Of a stretch of 64,000 bases of DNA, positions 42,923 to 55,676 are shown piece by piece (the stretch's first letter is position 1; every line of letters starts with the position of its first letter). The notes under the pieces are model-generated. The model ran no database searches and was not told the origin of the DNA. It saw only the letters and a list, made by a program, of their open reading frames with translations. The position numbers and the translations under genes are program-made. Where the stretch lies: the NCBI GenBank assembly GCA_016584305.1, contig JACEEZ010024156.1, forward strand, positions 30,827 to 94,826, given 5' to 3'. This stretch comes from Chionoecetes opilio. Its lineage: Eukaryota > Arthropoda > Malacostraca > Decapoda > Majidae.

Positions 42923-43043
42923 GGTTTGCGGGCGGCGAGGGGCGGGCGGGCGACGCAGAGACGGCCTCACTCTCTTTATCCACCCATGACGTGAAGCTGG
43001 TGGCGGGGAAGCACGAGAACGCCACCGTCTTCCTCCTGCTCAG
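42923..43043 (+). CDS. CTNS: Cystinosin exon 2: start of the luminal domain
   Basis: (TG)n and GTTGCAG precede GGTTTGCGG; the donor is CTCAG|GTAAGA. With exon 1 the frame reads GFAGGEGRAGDAETASLSLS, then THDVKLVAGKHENATVFLLL, containing an N-glycosylation sequon NAT. It leaves AG (phase 2), which pairs with A|GGG at 15,069. That exon lies 27.9 kb to the left here, so the assembly order must be wrong or the locus duplicated. Confidence 0.75.
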
Positions 43044-43794
43044 GTAAGACAAGGAAAGGGAGGCTTGGAATGTCTTGTAAATCTGCCTAATTCGTCACCC
43101 TTCTACCTGGTCACGACGAGTCACTTTACTGTTTTTGTTTTAATAAGGTAAACAATCCTGCCCCCTTGCTGCTTACTGACTGATATTTGATGCCAGGAGA
43201 AGGGAATAGTTCGGTTTTTCTTCATTTCAGTTGTATTTGATCATAGTTAACCATATTATCAAGTAAACATAGGCATAATTTTAAGCATGAGACCTTAAGA
43301 TAGAATAAAATTTTCGCCTTGTTAAAGTAATCGTCCAGACCATTTCATCATTCCTGATTTTATGTAGTTAGAGTATAGCCATTAGCGAGTGTATCAACAA
43401 TATGTTGTCACTTTTTGCATCCAGTCAGCCCTTTTTTAATAATCCGCAATAAAAATCTGTAAATTCCCCGAGCTTCGAAAACGCTGCTGGCAACTGGCAG
43501 ACGATACGCCACGGCTCGGTGACGTAACAGGAGGAAGGGCTCCTCTCCCCGCGCTGATCGTAAACACAAGAGATAAATATAGTACTTGAAGATTTTTGGG
43601 TGTTTCTGATAGATCTTTTTTGCGATATGCCACATGCATGCATCCTTTATGGGTGCAGCAAGACAGCTGTGCCTATCAAGAAAAGTTTGCACACGTTTCC
43701 GGCTGATACGACAACGTTAAATGTGTTGAAAAGATTAGTGCGGCGGACTAGGGCAGATTGGAACGGGAAGTTGAAATTTGCAAGGATGTGTGGT
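43044..43794. other. Clean counterpart of 5.7-5.9 and 9.26-9.76 kb
   Basis: Intronic sequence without a recognisable gene. The LINE insertion present in the eroded copy (5,936-9,262) is absent here. Confidence 0.6.
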
Positions 43795-44066
<272 letters not shown>

Positions 44067-44118
44067 CACTCCCGGATGCTGTTGTATTGCTGTGTGTCAC
44101 CACCATCACTATCACCAA

Positions 44119-44587
44119 TTGTTGTGTGTAAGGGGGTTGTTGTGTGTAAGGGGTTGTTATGTGTAAGGGGTTGTTGTGTGTAAGGGGTTGTTATGTGTAA
44201 GGGGTTGTTGTGTGTAAGGGGTTGTTGTGTGTAAGGGGTTGTTGTGTGTAAGGGGTTGTTGTGTGTAAGGGGTTGTTGTGTGTAAGGGGTTGTTGTGTGT
44301 AAGGGGTTGTTGTGTGTAGGGGTTGTTGTGTGTAAGGGGTTGTTGTGTGTAAGGGGTTGTTGTGTGTAAGGGGTTGTTGTGTGTAAGGGGTTGTTGTGTG
44401 TAAGGGGTTGTTGTGTGTAAGGGGTTGTTGTGTGTAAGGGGTTGTTGTGTGTAAGGGGTTGTTGTGTGTAAGGGGTTGTTGTGTGTAAGGGATTGTTGTG
44501 TGTAAGGGGTTGTTGTGTGTAAGGGGGTTGTTGTGTTTAAGGGGTTGTTGTGTGTAAGGGGGTTGCTGTGTGTAAGGGGTTGTTGTT
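44119..44587. repeat. 17-bp minisatellite, copy 2
   Basis: About 27 units of TTGTTGTGTGTAAGGGG, more regular than the 10,241 array. The expansion differs in length from the first copy, while the flanks are nearly identical. Confidence 0.95.
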
Positions 44588-44788
44588 GCCGCTAACATCT
44601 GTTCGTCCGCCTCGTATTCTGGTTCAAACATACGTATAGGGTTGGGCTCCCATCACAATCTGAGGTTCGTTTTCCTCATAGTATACGCGAGCAGCGTCAT
44701 TTATTTCGGTCTCAGATTGAGCATCGTACTCTAGATCTGTCACAGCGACAGATTCACTGTCTGACACCGAAGTACAATCGCTCATCAT
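44587..44788 (-). pseudogene. Second copy of the acidic frameshifted reading frame
   Basis: Matches 10,569-10,772 with a few substitutions (for example Glu-Pro-Gln where the other has Glu-Gln-Gln) and the same frame break before FEPEYEADEQ. Confidence 0.35.
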
Positions 44789-46481
44789 AACATTTGCCGA
44801 CAGGTGTCAGACAGATGTTTACATTAAAGCGTTCCTCCTCTGACGTCATCAATAACATTCGTAGCCCTGTTGGAGGGAAGATTTTTTTTTCGCGCGCTTT
44901 TTACAAAAGTCGTGTTTTTACGGAAATAAGGCCTAGAAATCAATTATTTTTGTTGTATTAGGTGTTTTAAATGTACATAATCAGAGGTGGGCACTAAATA
45001 CATTGAATGTATTCAAATACTAAATACATGGGATTATGTATTTAAATACTAAATACTAAATACATTTTACGAATGTATTTAAATACTAAATACATCAATT
45101 GTATTTAAATACATCAATTGTATTTAAATACATTTGTATTTAAATACATTTGTAAATACATTTTAAATACAAACAAATTTTAACATGTCCGAAAAAAATG
45201 AATTTCCTTAGGATTTAACATAAGAACATAAGAAAATAAGGAAGCTACAAGAGGCCGTGAGGCCTACACGTGGTAGTTCCTGTTACCTAACACTACCTAC
45301 ATCCAGTGGCTGTCCTGGCTTGTGTGGCGCCCTGGGCGAACCCTAACTTCGGCGCACCCCCCTCCCCCCCCTTCCACTGTTACAACAAATAATGTCAAAA
45401 TTCAACAATAAATATATTTTTAATCAAGATATTAGAAACCAAAAGATTAAATCCGTAGCATTTCAAATAATGCATCAATTATAAATAATATACAGTATAT
45501 AGAACCATAAATATACAACACAAATACCAATATAATAAAAATTTAACTTAAATTATATACTAGCATAAAAACAAAAAACAAACAAATAGAGAAAATTGTT
45601 GTTTATACATACGAATAGAATAGAGAAGAAATTACTATAGATAGGAATTATAACAATTGTAAGAAAAGGCAAATGTAGAAGGCTCCTCATCCTGACTAGT
45701 GCCAGAGGGTGTTCAAAAATATTTCAGAAGTGCCCCTGAATTTCCTTTAAACCTTTTAAGACATATGTGCAATTAATAACTGTTAAAAAATATATACATA
45801 TGTCAAGGGGTTATCTTTTCACACATTTGGCTTCCACGTCATTGAATTTTATAAGTAATCATGAAAGTCTTAATGACACGTGTGGAGGAATATATTTTTT
45901 GTTGTTGATGTAAATGATTACTTTCATCAAGGTTAAAATGACGAAATAGGGAGGAAGCAGGGGCGCACCCAGGTAGGGCAGCCATAGCCTAGTAGGGTTG
46001 CCATACGTCAGGATTTTCCCGGACATGTCCGGAATTTAGGTGTCAAAATCAGCGTCCGGGGGGAATTTGAAAATTTTCGAAATGTCCGAAATTTCAACAT
46101 CCATTACCAATTGTTCATAAAAATACAAATTTGTATAACTTTATTGACGAGAGAGAGAGAGAGAGAGAGAGAAGGGGGGGAGGCAGTGGTGTAGCTACGG
46201 GGGGGCACGTACCCCCCCATGATAATCCGGTGGCCCCCCACTGGCCATGGCTGCCGTATTCTGTATAATGCTCTAATACCCACCAGTCCACCACCGATCT
46301 GATCTTAGAATATGCCCTTATACCCTTCTACATTAGAGGCATCAGAATGCCTCCGTTTGCCTAGTGCCACCCTATTGATAGATACCTAGCTACGCCACTG
46401 CTTACAAAGCAAGCCAGTCCTTTAACACCACAAATACTACCATCCCACTAACATTGCGACGTTGTTAACGAGTTCGAAGCA
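44789..46481. repeat. Near-identical second copy of 10.77-12.47 kb (nested transposons)
   Basis: Contains the outer hAT left end (~44,985), the LINE 3' end (45,226-45,310), the hAT left end with the same CCTACATC flank, and the 12,155-type MITE (~46,185-46,401). Differences are few. It stops at 46,481, equivalent to ~12,474. Confidence 0.9.
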
Positions 46482-46482
46482 N
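46482..46482. other. Assembly join (single N)
   Basis: Sequence to the left matches 12,474; sequence to the right is an unrelated Helitron minisatellite. A contig junction is the simplest reading. Confidence 0.9.
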
Positions 46483-47119
46483 CCTTCACACCCATTACCC
46501 ATCACCCACCCATCATCACTCATTACCATCACCCTACTCAAGGTTTCCATTCCACATTTTTTTTCACAATCTATCGCTAATAGGCTGCTAAAAAAAAAAA
46601 AAAATGATCGGTCATCTCATAAGGGCTTAAAACCTTCCCCTGGTCAATCCCGGTTCCAAAAAATGTGCCATATGAGGTGTTTGCGCCATGGGGGGCCGAA
46701 CCTATACCAGACACACACACACACACACACACACAGACAGACAACAGACAGACAGACACACTTTCGCTTATATTTACCATTACCCATCACCCCCCACCAT
46801 TCCTCACCCATCACCCATCACCCCCAACCCATCACCCCCACCATTCACTCACCCATCACACCCACCCCATTACCCATCACCCCACCCATTCACTCACGCA
46901 TTACCCATCACCCTACATCAAGGTTTCCCCAATTCTCGCAACCCACTTTTTTTTTCACAATTATCGCTAATAGGCTGCTAAAAAAAGAAGAAAAAAAAAG
47001 TGGTCGAATCATCTCATAAGTAGGCTTATGACCTTCCCCTGGTCAACCCGGTTCCAAAAATGTGCCATGTGAGGTGATTGCGCCACGGGGGGCGGAACCT
47101 ATACCACACACACACACAC

Positions 47120-47154
<35 letters not shown>

Positions 47155-47183
47155 CCACTTTCGCTTATATTATTATAGATAAT
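46483..47183 (-). mobile_element. Non-autonomous Helitron A, 3'-truncated at the join
   Basis: On the minus strand the 5' end TCTATAATAATATAAGCG lies at ~47,181, followed by a (TCTG)n tract, the core (TCACCTCACATGGCACATTT and on), a GGGTGATGGGT-type minisatellite, a junction at 46,775 straight into a second core copy, and more minisatellite to the N at 46,482. The order is the same as in Helitron B. Confidence 0.7.
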
Positions 47184-47189
47184 ATATAT

Positions 47190-47257
<68 letters not shown>

Positions 47258-47269
47258 TATATATATATA
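47184..47269. repeat. (AT)n microsatellite between two Helitrons
   Basis: Interrupted AT repeats. Helitrons insert between A and T, and both neighbouring elements abut this tract. Confidence 0.9.
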
Positions 47270-48285
47270 CTAGCCGCAAAGCCGCCCTCCGGGCGGACTT
47301 TTTGGCTAGCTCCTGCGGAGGGCTATCTGGTGGTGGGCCTTCGGCCCACCAAACACGGACTCTCCAGATAGCCCCTTCTAACTTTCCTGAAATCATGGAT
47401 GTAGAAATGTATGTATTCCCCCCACCCATTCACTCACCCATTACCCATCACCCCCCACCCATTCACTCACCCATTACCCATCACCCCCCACCCATTCACT
47501 CACCCATTACCCATCACCACACACCCATTCACTCACCCATTACCCATCACCCCCACCTATTCCCTCACCCATCACCCCAACCCATCACCCCCCACCCATT
47601 CACTCACCATCACCTACACCCATTACCCATCACCCACCCATTCACTCACCCATTACCCATCACCCTACATCCTCAATCCATTACCCATCACCCTACACCT
47701 ACATACTTTCCTCAATTCTCGCAACCCACTTTTTTTTCACAATTATCGCTAATAGGCTGCTAAAAAAAAAGAAAAAAAAAAGTGATCGAATCATCTCATA
47801 AGTGGGCTTATGACCTTCCCCTGGTCAACCCGGTTCCAAAAATGTGCCATATGAGGTGATTGCGCCACGGGGGCGGAACTATACCAGACACACACACACA
47901 CACCATACACAAAACACACAGATAGACAGACACACTTTCGCTTATATTTACCATTACCCATCACCCCCCCCTATTCCCTCACCCATCACCCATCACCCCC
48001 AACCCATCACCCCCACCCATTCACTCACCATCACCCCACCCATTACCCATCACCCCACCCATTCACTCACCATTACCCATCACCCTACATCAAGGTTTCC
48101 TCAATTCTCGCAACCACTTTTTTTTCACAATTATCGCTATAGGCTGCTAAAAAAAAAAAAAAAAAAAAAAAGTGATCGAATCATCTCATAAGTGGGCTTA
48201 TGACCTTCCCCTGGTCAACCCGGTTTCAAAAATGTGCCATATGAGGTGATTGCGCCACGGGGGGCGGAACCTATACCACACACAC

Positions 48286-48332
<47 letters not shown>

Positions 48333-48356
48333 CACTTTCGCTTATATTATTATAGA
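47270..48356 (-). mobile_element. Complete non-autonomous Helitron B
   Basis: On the minus strand, 5' TCTATAATAATATAAGCGAA at 48,356 and 3' CTAG at 47,270. Ahead of CTAG is a GC hairpin CCGCCCGGAGGGCGG and a ~9-nt spacer, the standard Helitron end. The flanking bases are A on the 5' side and T on the 3' side, with no target duplication. The body holds (TCTG)n, two copies of the ~200-bp core, and two CCCATTACCCATCACC minisatellite blocks (plus-strand reading). There is no Rep/helicase gene. Confidence 0.8.
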
Positions 48357-48472
48357 TATATAATTTTTTAAGAAAAGTTCTTGAGCAATATAATTCATAT
48401 GAAATCTACAATTACATCACATGTCATGAGAGTTCACACTAATAAGTCAATAATGTTATGACTTACCTTCAG

Positions 48473-50431
48473 TGTTACACTTGGGCTTGTTTCTCTTTGC
48501 GTATCTGTGAAATGCTTGGCCGAATTTTTGACAGACACACACGCAGTTCTTCCTCGACAGACAGAAGATGATTTCTTTATTTGCTTTTAATGACGGTCAG
48601 GCATGAGAAAGCTTGTTCACAGAGGTAAGAAGTTGAAAACTGCAGTAAAACATCCAATGCTTTTACTGAGATGACAGGGTACTCTTGCTTTGCTGAAATC
48701 CAAAACTTGTCAAGTGATACTTCATTACATTTCATTTTCAAGGTTCGATCGCACTGTAGTTCACTCAGTTCTTCCTCTTCTTGCAGACTAAGTAGGTTTT
48801 CTGTACTTGGTGAGAACTCAGTGAAGGGGTTTCTCACCCAGTCATACGTATCTGATGACAAGTAGGGGAAGTACTTAGGAAGTTTTTCTGACAGTGATCC
48901 CAAATGACTTGTAATTAATGGAATGACATTTTCATATTCAGTCTGAGTTTGAACTTGAAGTAGGAGTGGAAACATTTCGACGTTTCCTCTTGAAAGGTGC
49001 TTTTTCCAAACAGCGAGTTTATTCTTAAATGCAAGAAGTTTGTCTGTGGGAGTCAGAATGTTTTCCTTCGCACCCTGCATGCTGGTGTTCAAGTTATTTA
49101 AATGCTGATAAATATCTGATAAATATGCTAGTTTCATTTGCCAGTTTGTAGATTCAAGACATTCACAGAAACTGGATTTATTATTCTCTTTGAAGAAAAG
49201 CAGAAGTTCATGTCGCAAGCCCGTCAGGGTGGCAAGGTTGGTAGAGACGTGAGTTCGCAATGTGCAGCGTCCCTGTGCATTCGGTCAGCGGTACGAGTCC
49301 GCCTAGTTCGTGCTGACGTGGCGGCGCTTTGTATAGTCAATAACCTTGTAGTTGGTACTTGCAAAGTGTCTAGATAGGATGAAAATCTTAATCTTATCCT
49401 GTCGCAGCTCGAATACCCTTGTCAAAACTTTACCTCTCGAAAGCCATCGAGCCTCTGTGTGTTGGAGAAGCGTCACGTGATCTTTTTGCATGTTTTCACA
49501 CAATCTTGCAAATATTCGAGACTTCAGAGGGTGCTGCTTTATAAAGTTGACCATGTTCACATTTATATCAAGGACTTGTTTTAAATCATCCCCAATAGTT
49601 TTTGAAACCAGAACTTCTCGGTGGAGAAAGCAGTGAGTTGTTATGACTTCAGGGTTTTTTTCTTTCACGCGTGATACAAAGCCTTGTACTGAGCCAATCA
49701 TTGAGGGAGCACCATCAGTGCAGATTCCAACGCATCGGTTCCATGACAAACCACAAGATTCCAGGTAAGAAGACAAGATGTTAAAAATGTCGTTGCCTTT
49801 GGTAGTTTCTGGCAGTTCTTTACAGCAAAAATAATTTTCCATTATTTCACCTTCATTTTCAAATCGTACAAATGCCAGCAGCTGAGCTGTACCAGTTATA
49901 TCAGTTGTCTTATCTACTTGGAGAGCAAAGTTGTTATTTAGCAGTATTTCAGACAAAATACCAGAAATATTGTTGGACAGGTCATCCACACGCCTACTAA
50001 TTGTATTATCAGAAACAGGAACCTTGCTTAATTCACTTTCAGCTTCTTCACCTAGCATTGTTCTCATAATTATTTTGCAAGCAGGCATTATTAGGCTTTC
50101 TGCAATAGTGTGACTTTTCATTTTCTTGGCAACTAGCTCAGCCATTAAATAGCTTGCTTCTTGGGCCTTATTACTGATGGTTACCTTCTTTTCAAAAACT
50201 TTTATTTGTTTCTGCTGTGAATCCAAGAGTTCGAAAATAATCCACGGTTTTATTTGACAAGTGGCTGTGATTAGTAGTTAAGTGTCGCTTTAGCTTGGCT
50301 GGGGCCATAGCTGTGTTAGCGAGCTGTTTCCCACAAACAATGCACAAAGGAAGTGGACAGTTTTCTTCTCCAGTCCATGTAAAGCCAATGGCCAGATAAC
50401 TGTCATTGTAAAGGCGATTTTTTTTAACCAC
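48473..50431 (-). pseudogene. hAT transposase (ZBED5/SCAND3-like), three frameshifts
   Basis: The BED finger (CIVCGKQLANTA with HLTTNHSH) is in 50,192-50,431. The catalytic core (ALQVDKTTDITGTAQLLAFV, GICTDGAPSMIGS, HTEARWLSRGKVL) is in 49,303-50,226. The C-terminal dimerisation region (LLQFSTSYLCEQAFSCLTVI) is in 48,577-49,260, continuing one frame over to ~48,473. Frameshifts fall near 50,225, 49,290 and 48,580. Total coding length of ~650 residues is normal for the family. Relatively few lesions suggest a recent copy; some may be sequence errors. Confidence 0.85.
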
Positions 50432-50930
50432 TCACTTTTCCTTTACTCGTATTTGGCTGTGATATTTGTGATTCTTCGTCACTGTCCTCCTCTCCACTGA
50501 CATGCTTTCTTTTCAAATATTTGAACATGCTTCAGTCTTTAAAATCCGTATCAAACTAATATTAACTGGTGAGATTAATTAACACAACGTTTCACTCGGT
50601 TGCGCTGCTCAAAACTGACTGAAGGAAGATGTGTGAACGGCTGGGCTGGGTCTCGTGACACGTCTGATACTCGTACGGGGTTGCGTCACCCTCCTACCCA
50701 ACCCCTGTGTCGCCAAACTTGCGGAGCAGGAATGAAGGGCGTATCCCGCACCGGCAATAACACTAATTTTTTCTTAATTCTATGCATATTATTTGCTCTC
50801 ATTACTATATACATTGTACTGACTGACACGTACGAGTATGTTGGTGTCTGGAAAGTGTTTGTGACGTGTTGTTGAGTAGGAATTATTAATTATGAATTAA
50901 GATCACTGTCATTTTGTAATAGCACATAAT
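50432..50930. other. 5' region of the hAT element
   Basis: Non-coding sequence between the transposase start and the terminal repeat; likely leader and promoter. No independent gene recognised. Confidence 0.5.
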
Positions 50931-51011
50931 TATTTTACGGTTTCTCGCGGAACCCCTGGTGATGGTCGGCGGAACCCCAGGGTTCCGCGGAACCCCGGTT
51001 GGGAATCACTG

Positions 51012-52010
51012 GTGTAAGGGGTTGTTGTGTGTAAGGGGTTGTTGTGTCTAAGGGGTTGTTGTGTGTAAGGGGTTGTTGTGTGTAAGGAGTTGTTGTGTGT
51101 AAGGGGTTGTTGTGTGTAAGGGGTTGTTGTGTGTAAGGGGTTGTTGTGTGTAAGGGGTTGTTGTGTGTAAGGGGTTGTTGTTTGTAAGGGGTTGTTGTGT
51201 GTAAGGGGTTGTTGTGTGTAAGGGGTTGTTGTGTTTAAGGGGTTGTTGTGTGTAAGGAGGTTGTTGTGTGTAAGGGGTTGTTGTGTGTAAGGGGTTGTTG
51301 TGTGTAAGGGGTTGTTGTGTGTAAGGGGTTGTTGTGTGTAAGGGGTTGTTGTGTGTAAGGGGTTGTTGTGTTTAAGGGGTTGTTGTGTGTAAGGAGGTTG
51401 TTGTGTGTAAGGGGTTGTTGTGTGTAAGGGGTTGTTGTGTGTAAGGGGTTGTTGTGTGTAAGGGGTTGTTGTTTGTAAGGGGTTGTTGTGTGTAAGGGGT
51501 TGTTGTTTGTAAGGGGTTGTTGTGTGTAAGGGGTTGTTGTGTGTAAGGAGGTTGTTGTGTGGTAAGGGGTTGTTGTGTGTAAGGGTTGTTTGTTTGTAAG
51601 GGGTTGTTGTGTGTAAGGGGTTGTTGTTGTAGGGGTTGTTGTGTGTAAGGGGTTTGTTTGTGTGTAAGGGGTTGTTGTGTGTAAGGGGTTGTTGTGTGTA
51701 AGGGGTTGTTGTGTAAGGGGTTGTGTGTGTAAGGGGTTGCTGTGTGTAAGGGGTGTTGTGTGTAAGGGGTTGTTGTGTGTAAGGGGTTGTTGTGTGTAAG
51801 GGTTGTTGGTGTGTAAGGGGTTGTTGTGTGTAAGGGGCTGTTGTTGTGTAAGGGTTTTTTGTGTGTAAGGGTTGTTGTGTGTAAGGGGTTGTTGTGTGTA
51901 AGGGGTTGTTGTGTGTAAGGGGTTGTGTGTGTGGGTTGTTTGTGTAAGGGGTTGTTGTGGTAAGGGGTTGTTTGTGTGTAAGGGGTTGTTGTGTGTAAGT
52001 GGGTGTAAGG
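51012..52010. repeat. 17-bp minisatellite, copy 3
   Basis: About 58 units of TTGTTGTGTGTAAGGGG, increasingly irregular after ~51,540 (dropped or added T/G). It starts at the hAT terminus. Confidence 0.95.
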
Positions 52011-52984
<974 letters not shown>

Positions 52985-53211
52985 AGATCAGATCAAAACG
53001 TTTATTGTGAATAATGTACACATTATACATAATACATATATAATTAAGGGTACAAAATAGACAAAGGGCGCACCCCCCATGCAGGTTGCATAGGAAGGAT
53101 TGCCATGATTAATGAAGTTAGATAGTAAATTTGTTAATTACATTTAGATATGCATATACATAAGATTATGCTATGTTACATATATATATATTTTTTTTTT
53201 TTTTAAGTCCT

Positions 53212-54168
53212 TTATGAAGCATTGGCAAAGTTTGGGTGACTATTTTTGACTTGGATAAGGTTACATGGTTGTAGATAATAGTGCAGCAGCCCAGCATAGG
53301 AGGCATTGGCACAGCCGCCTCTAAAAAAGATCATTTCTTGACATTCCATTACATAATGGCGGAGTGTGTGCTTCTCTTCTGTTTTACACAGGTTACATTT
53401 TTTCATATTGATGTTGTCACTGCCAGCTACCTCCCAGATGTACTTATACCCTAACCTTAGCCTACTATAACACACCTGCTGGCGCCTAGTAATTAGTCCA
53501 TTTTGTATGTAGTGGGGTTGACACCCTTTTGTTAGGTCCATATATGTAGTGAAAGAAACGGACTGACCGAGCATGCTGTCAATATGTCTCTTATTGTACG
53601 TTTCCATTTTCGCACACATTTCTGTTTTTAGACGGCCAAGGGACAGAGGGAGCGGAAACCCAACACCATCCTTAGACGTAGCACTGTTGGCGAGTTCATC
53701 TGCACGCTCGTTACCCGCTATCCCACAGTGTGATGGGGACCATATAAAGTTCACAGCTCTGTCCTGACACGTTATCTTATACACAAGTTTAATAATTATG
53801 TTCACGAGGACGGTGTGAAGAAGGTTCCTGGATGTTATCGACTGTAGGGCAGTCGTACTGTCAGAGGCAATGATGACGTCTCCGGCCTCTCGCTTGACTG
53901 CTGCCAGAGCCGCTGCTATCCCTAGAAGCTCCGTTTGGGCTGAGGAGCAGCCATCAGATGTTCGGATGCTTAGCGCCCGGTGTTCACCCCGGCTTTCTCC
54001 CTTATAGTACACGACCCCGGCCCCCGCACGCCCGTCCTCATGCAGCGACCCGTCGGTGTACAGGATATTGGGACACTCAGGGAGGGCATTCAATCTACAA
54101 AGGAAGTCCTGCCTCATCAGCTCACATGGTACATTACACTTCTTAACCTTGATGGTAGAATAGGACAC
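53212..54168 (-). pseudogene. LINE copy A RNase H domain and C-terminal CCHC motif
   Basis: RNase H residues are visible: ILYTDGSLHEDG (Asp), SSAQTELLGIAAAL (Glu), VIIASDSTTALQS (Asp), and SPSHCGIAGNERADELAN (His...Asn-Glu-x-Ala-Asp). The end has CNLCKTEEKHTLRHYVMEC. The frame overlaps the RT frame out of phase; a single C added to the run near 54,192 would fuse them. The RNase H places the element in the I group of LINEs. Confidence 0.9.
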
Positions 54169-55232
54169 ATTGAAAACTGGCAGTTCCCAGGGGGGAGATC
54201 AACTGGTCTGTGCTCCCTATCATCCATGTATTTATCAAAATTAAATGAACTGAGCAATTTCCTGACTGATGAGAGCCAAACATTACACTTTTCTTTCCAC
54301 TTAGGATTGAAGAGAGCCTCATATAACTGACCATCATCATTAGTATTTAGTGATCTCATAATTTGGAGGGCTGCCATTTGCTGTACTCTATGTGTGAGAG
54401 GTGGTAGTCCTATCTCGTGTCTTGCACTATCCTGCTGTGTTGACCTTGGGCACCCTAAAATTATCCTAATTGCTGTATTTTGAATGACTTCAAGAGCTTT
54501 AGATTTTCCTTTGTTGAGACGTGTTAGGGTGCTAGAGTTGTAGTCTATGACTGATCTGGTTAAGGAAACATATAGCCTCTTAAGGACGGGGACAGACGAC
54601 CCCACGTCTCCCCATGCAACCTTCCTTAGCAACGCTAGTCGAGGCTGACAGATGTGCTTCAGTCTGGTGACTTCGTTGTGTCTTGTGTTGCAATGCCCAA
54701 CAAGTACACCCATATACTTGTAGGTGGGGACTTCTTCTAGAATTTTCCCTTGTATTTTTAAGGAAGCTTTATCCCGATGCCGTTTATACAGCACCTTGCT
54801 TTTCTTTGGTGATATGATGAGGCCGATAGAGTTGCACAATCTCCCCAGTGTTCGCAACGCGTTTTTTATGTGTGTTTGTGAGTCAGCTTGTAGCACTATG
54901 TCATCAGCATAAACAGTAATAACAACCCCATCAAATTTGAAAGAAGCAATGATATTCATAAGTGCGTTGAAGAGCATTGGCGAGAGAACACCCCCCTGTG
55001 GTGTTCCTAATTCCATGTGTTCCCACCTGGAGTAAGCCCCCTCAAAGTAGCCTCGACTGTGTCTGTCTGTTAGGTAATCTTGTACTATTCTGATGATGGT
55101 CCCCGAGGTCATATTAGATAGTTGGGATAAGATGACACTGGGGTTAGCTCTATCAAAGGCTCCCTTCAAATCAATAAAAACATTAAATCGTTTCCTTATG
55201 CCAGCAAGGACTCTATGAATGCAGTTTTGTGA
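54117..55232 (-). pseudogene. LINE copy A reverse transcriptase, truncated
   Basis: Open from the truncation point: NVFIDLKGAFDRANPSV, ELGTPQGGVLSPMLFNALMN, ITVYADDIVLQADS with the catalytic Asp pair, ISPKKSKVLYKRH, then the thumb and connection to VMYHVS. Missing the N-terminal RT motifs, the endonuclease and ORF1. No internal stop, unlike copy B. Confidence 0.9.
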
Positions 55233-55252
55233 CTCCCATCCACCACCTACCA

Positions 55253-55350
55253 CCAATAATAATAATCATAATGATAATATTAATAATAAGAATAAGAATT
55301 ATAATAGCAATAATAAAAATAATGACAGTAATAATAATGGTCATGATAAC
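55253..55350. repeat. (AAT)n-like microsatellite
   Basis: Imperfect AAT/AAC/AAG triplets next to the 5' truncation of LINE copy A. Confidence 0.9.
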
Positions 55351-55676
55351 CTCAGCGGCAGACAGGGCAGCCACAAGACCGGTCGTGCAGTGACTGCCCG
55401 AAACGACAACACTAAAACTCACTGAAACAATTGACCAGTTTTATCCGCCAGTGAGAAACACTCCGCCATGACGCTGTGGCTGCCAACAGTCTTTGTACTC
55501 ATCAGCCTCACCACTATGCCATCTTTGTACACCTGTGTACGTTGGTGTAACTAGTGATTCAAGATATTACTGCGCCGCCACTTGATATTTAGTTATGTTT
55601 AATCAATTAAAGTGAAGTGACATGCTTACATATCGGGACTGCGCTTACACTTTTTATACTTATGAGGGAGAGAGAG
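55351..55676. other. Unique sequence, nothing recognised
   Basis: No domain, repeat or splice pattern seen before the gap. Confidence 0.4.

Larger units (their letters stand above)
48357..51011 (-). mobile_element. hAT element encoding a BED-finger transposase
   Basis: The right end reads GGTTGGGAATCACTG, whose complement CAGTGATTCCCAACCGGGG is a hAT (Charlie/ZBED type) terminal repeat, with an inner palindrome CCGCGGAACCCC. The matching left end is not found before the Helitron at 48,356, so it is lost or diverged. It carries the transposase pseudogene at 48,473-50,431. The right end abuts the 17-bp minisatellite. Confidence 0.75.

Noticed and set aside
46462..48191. Pro/Thr/His-rich proteins of 97-185 residues
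   Set aside because: Translation of the CCCATTACCCATCACC minisatellite inside the Helitrons.
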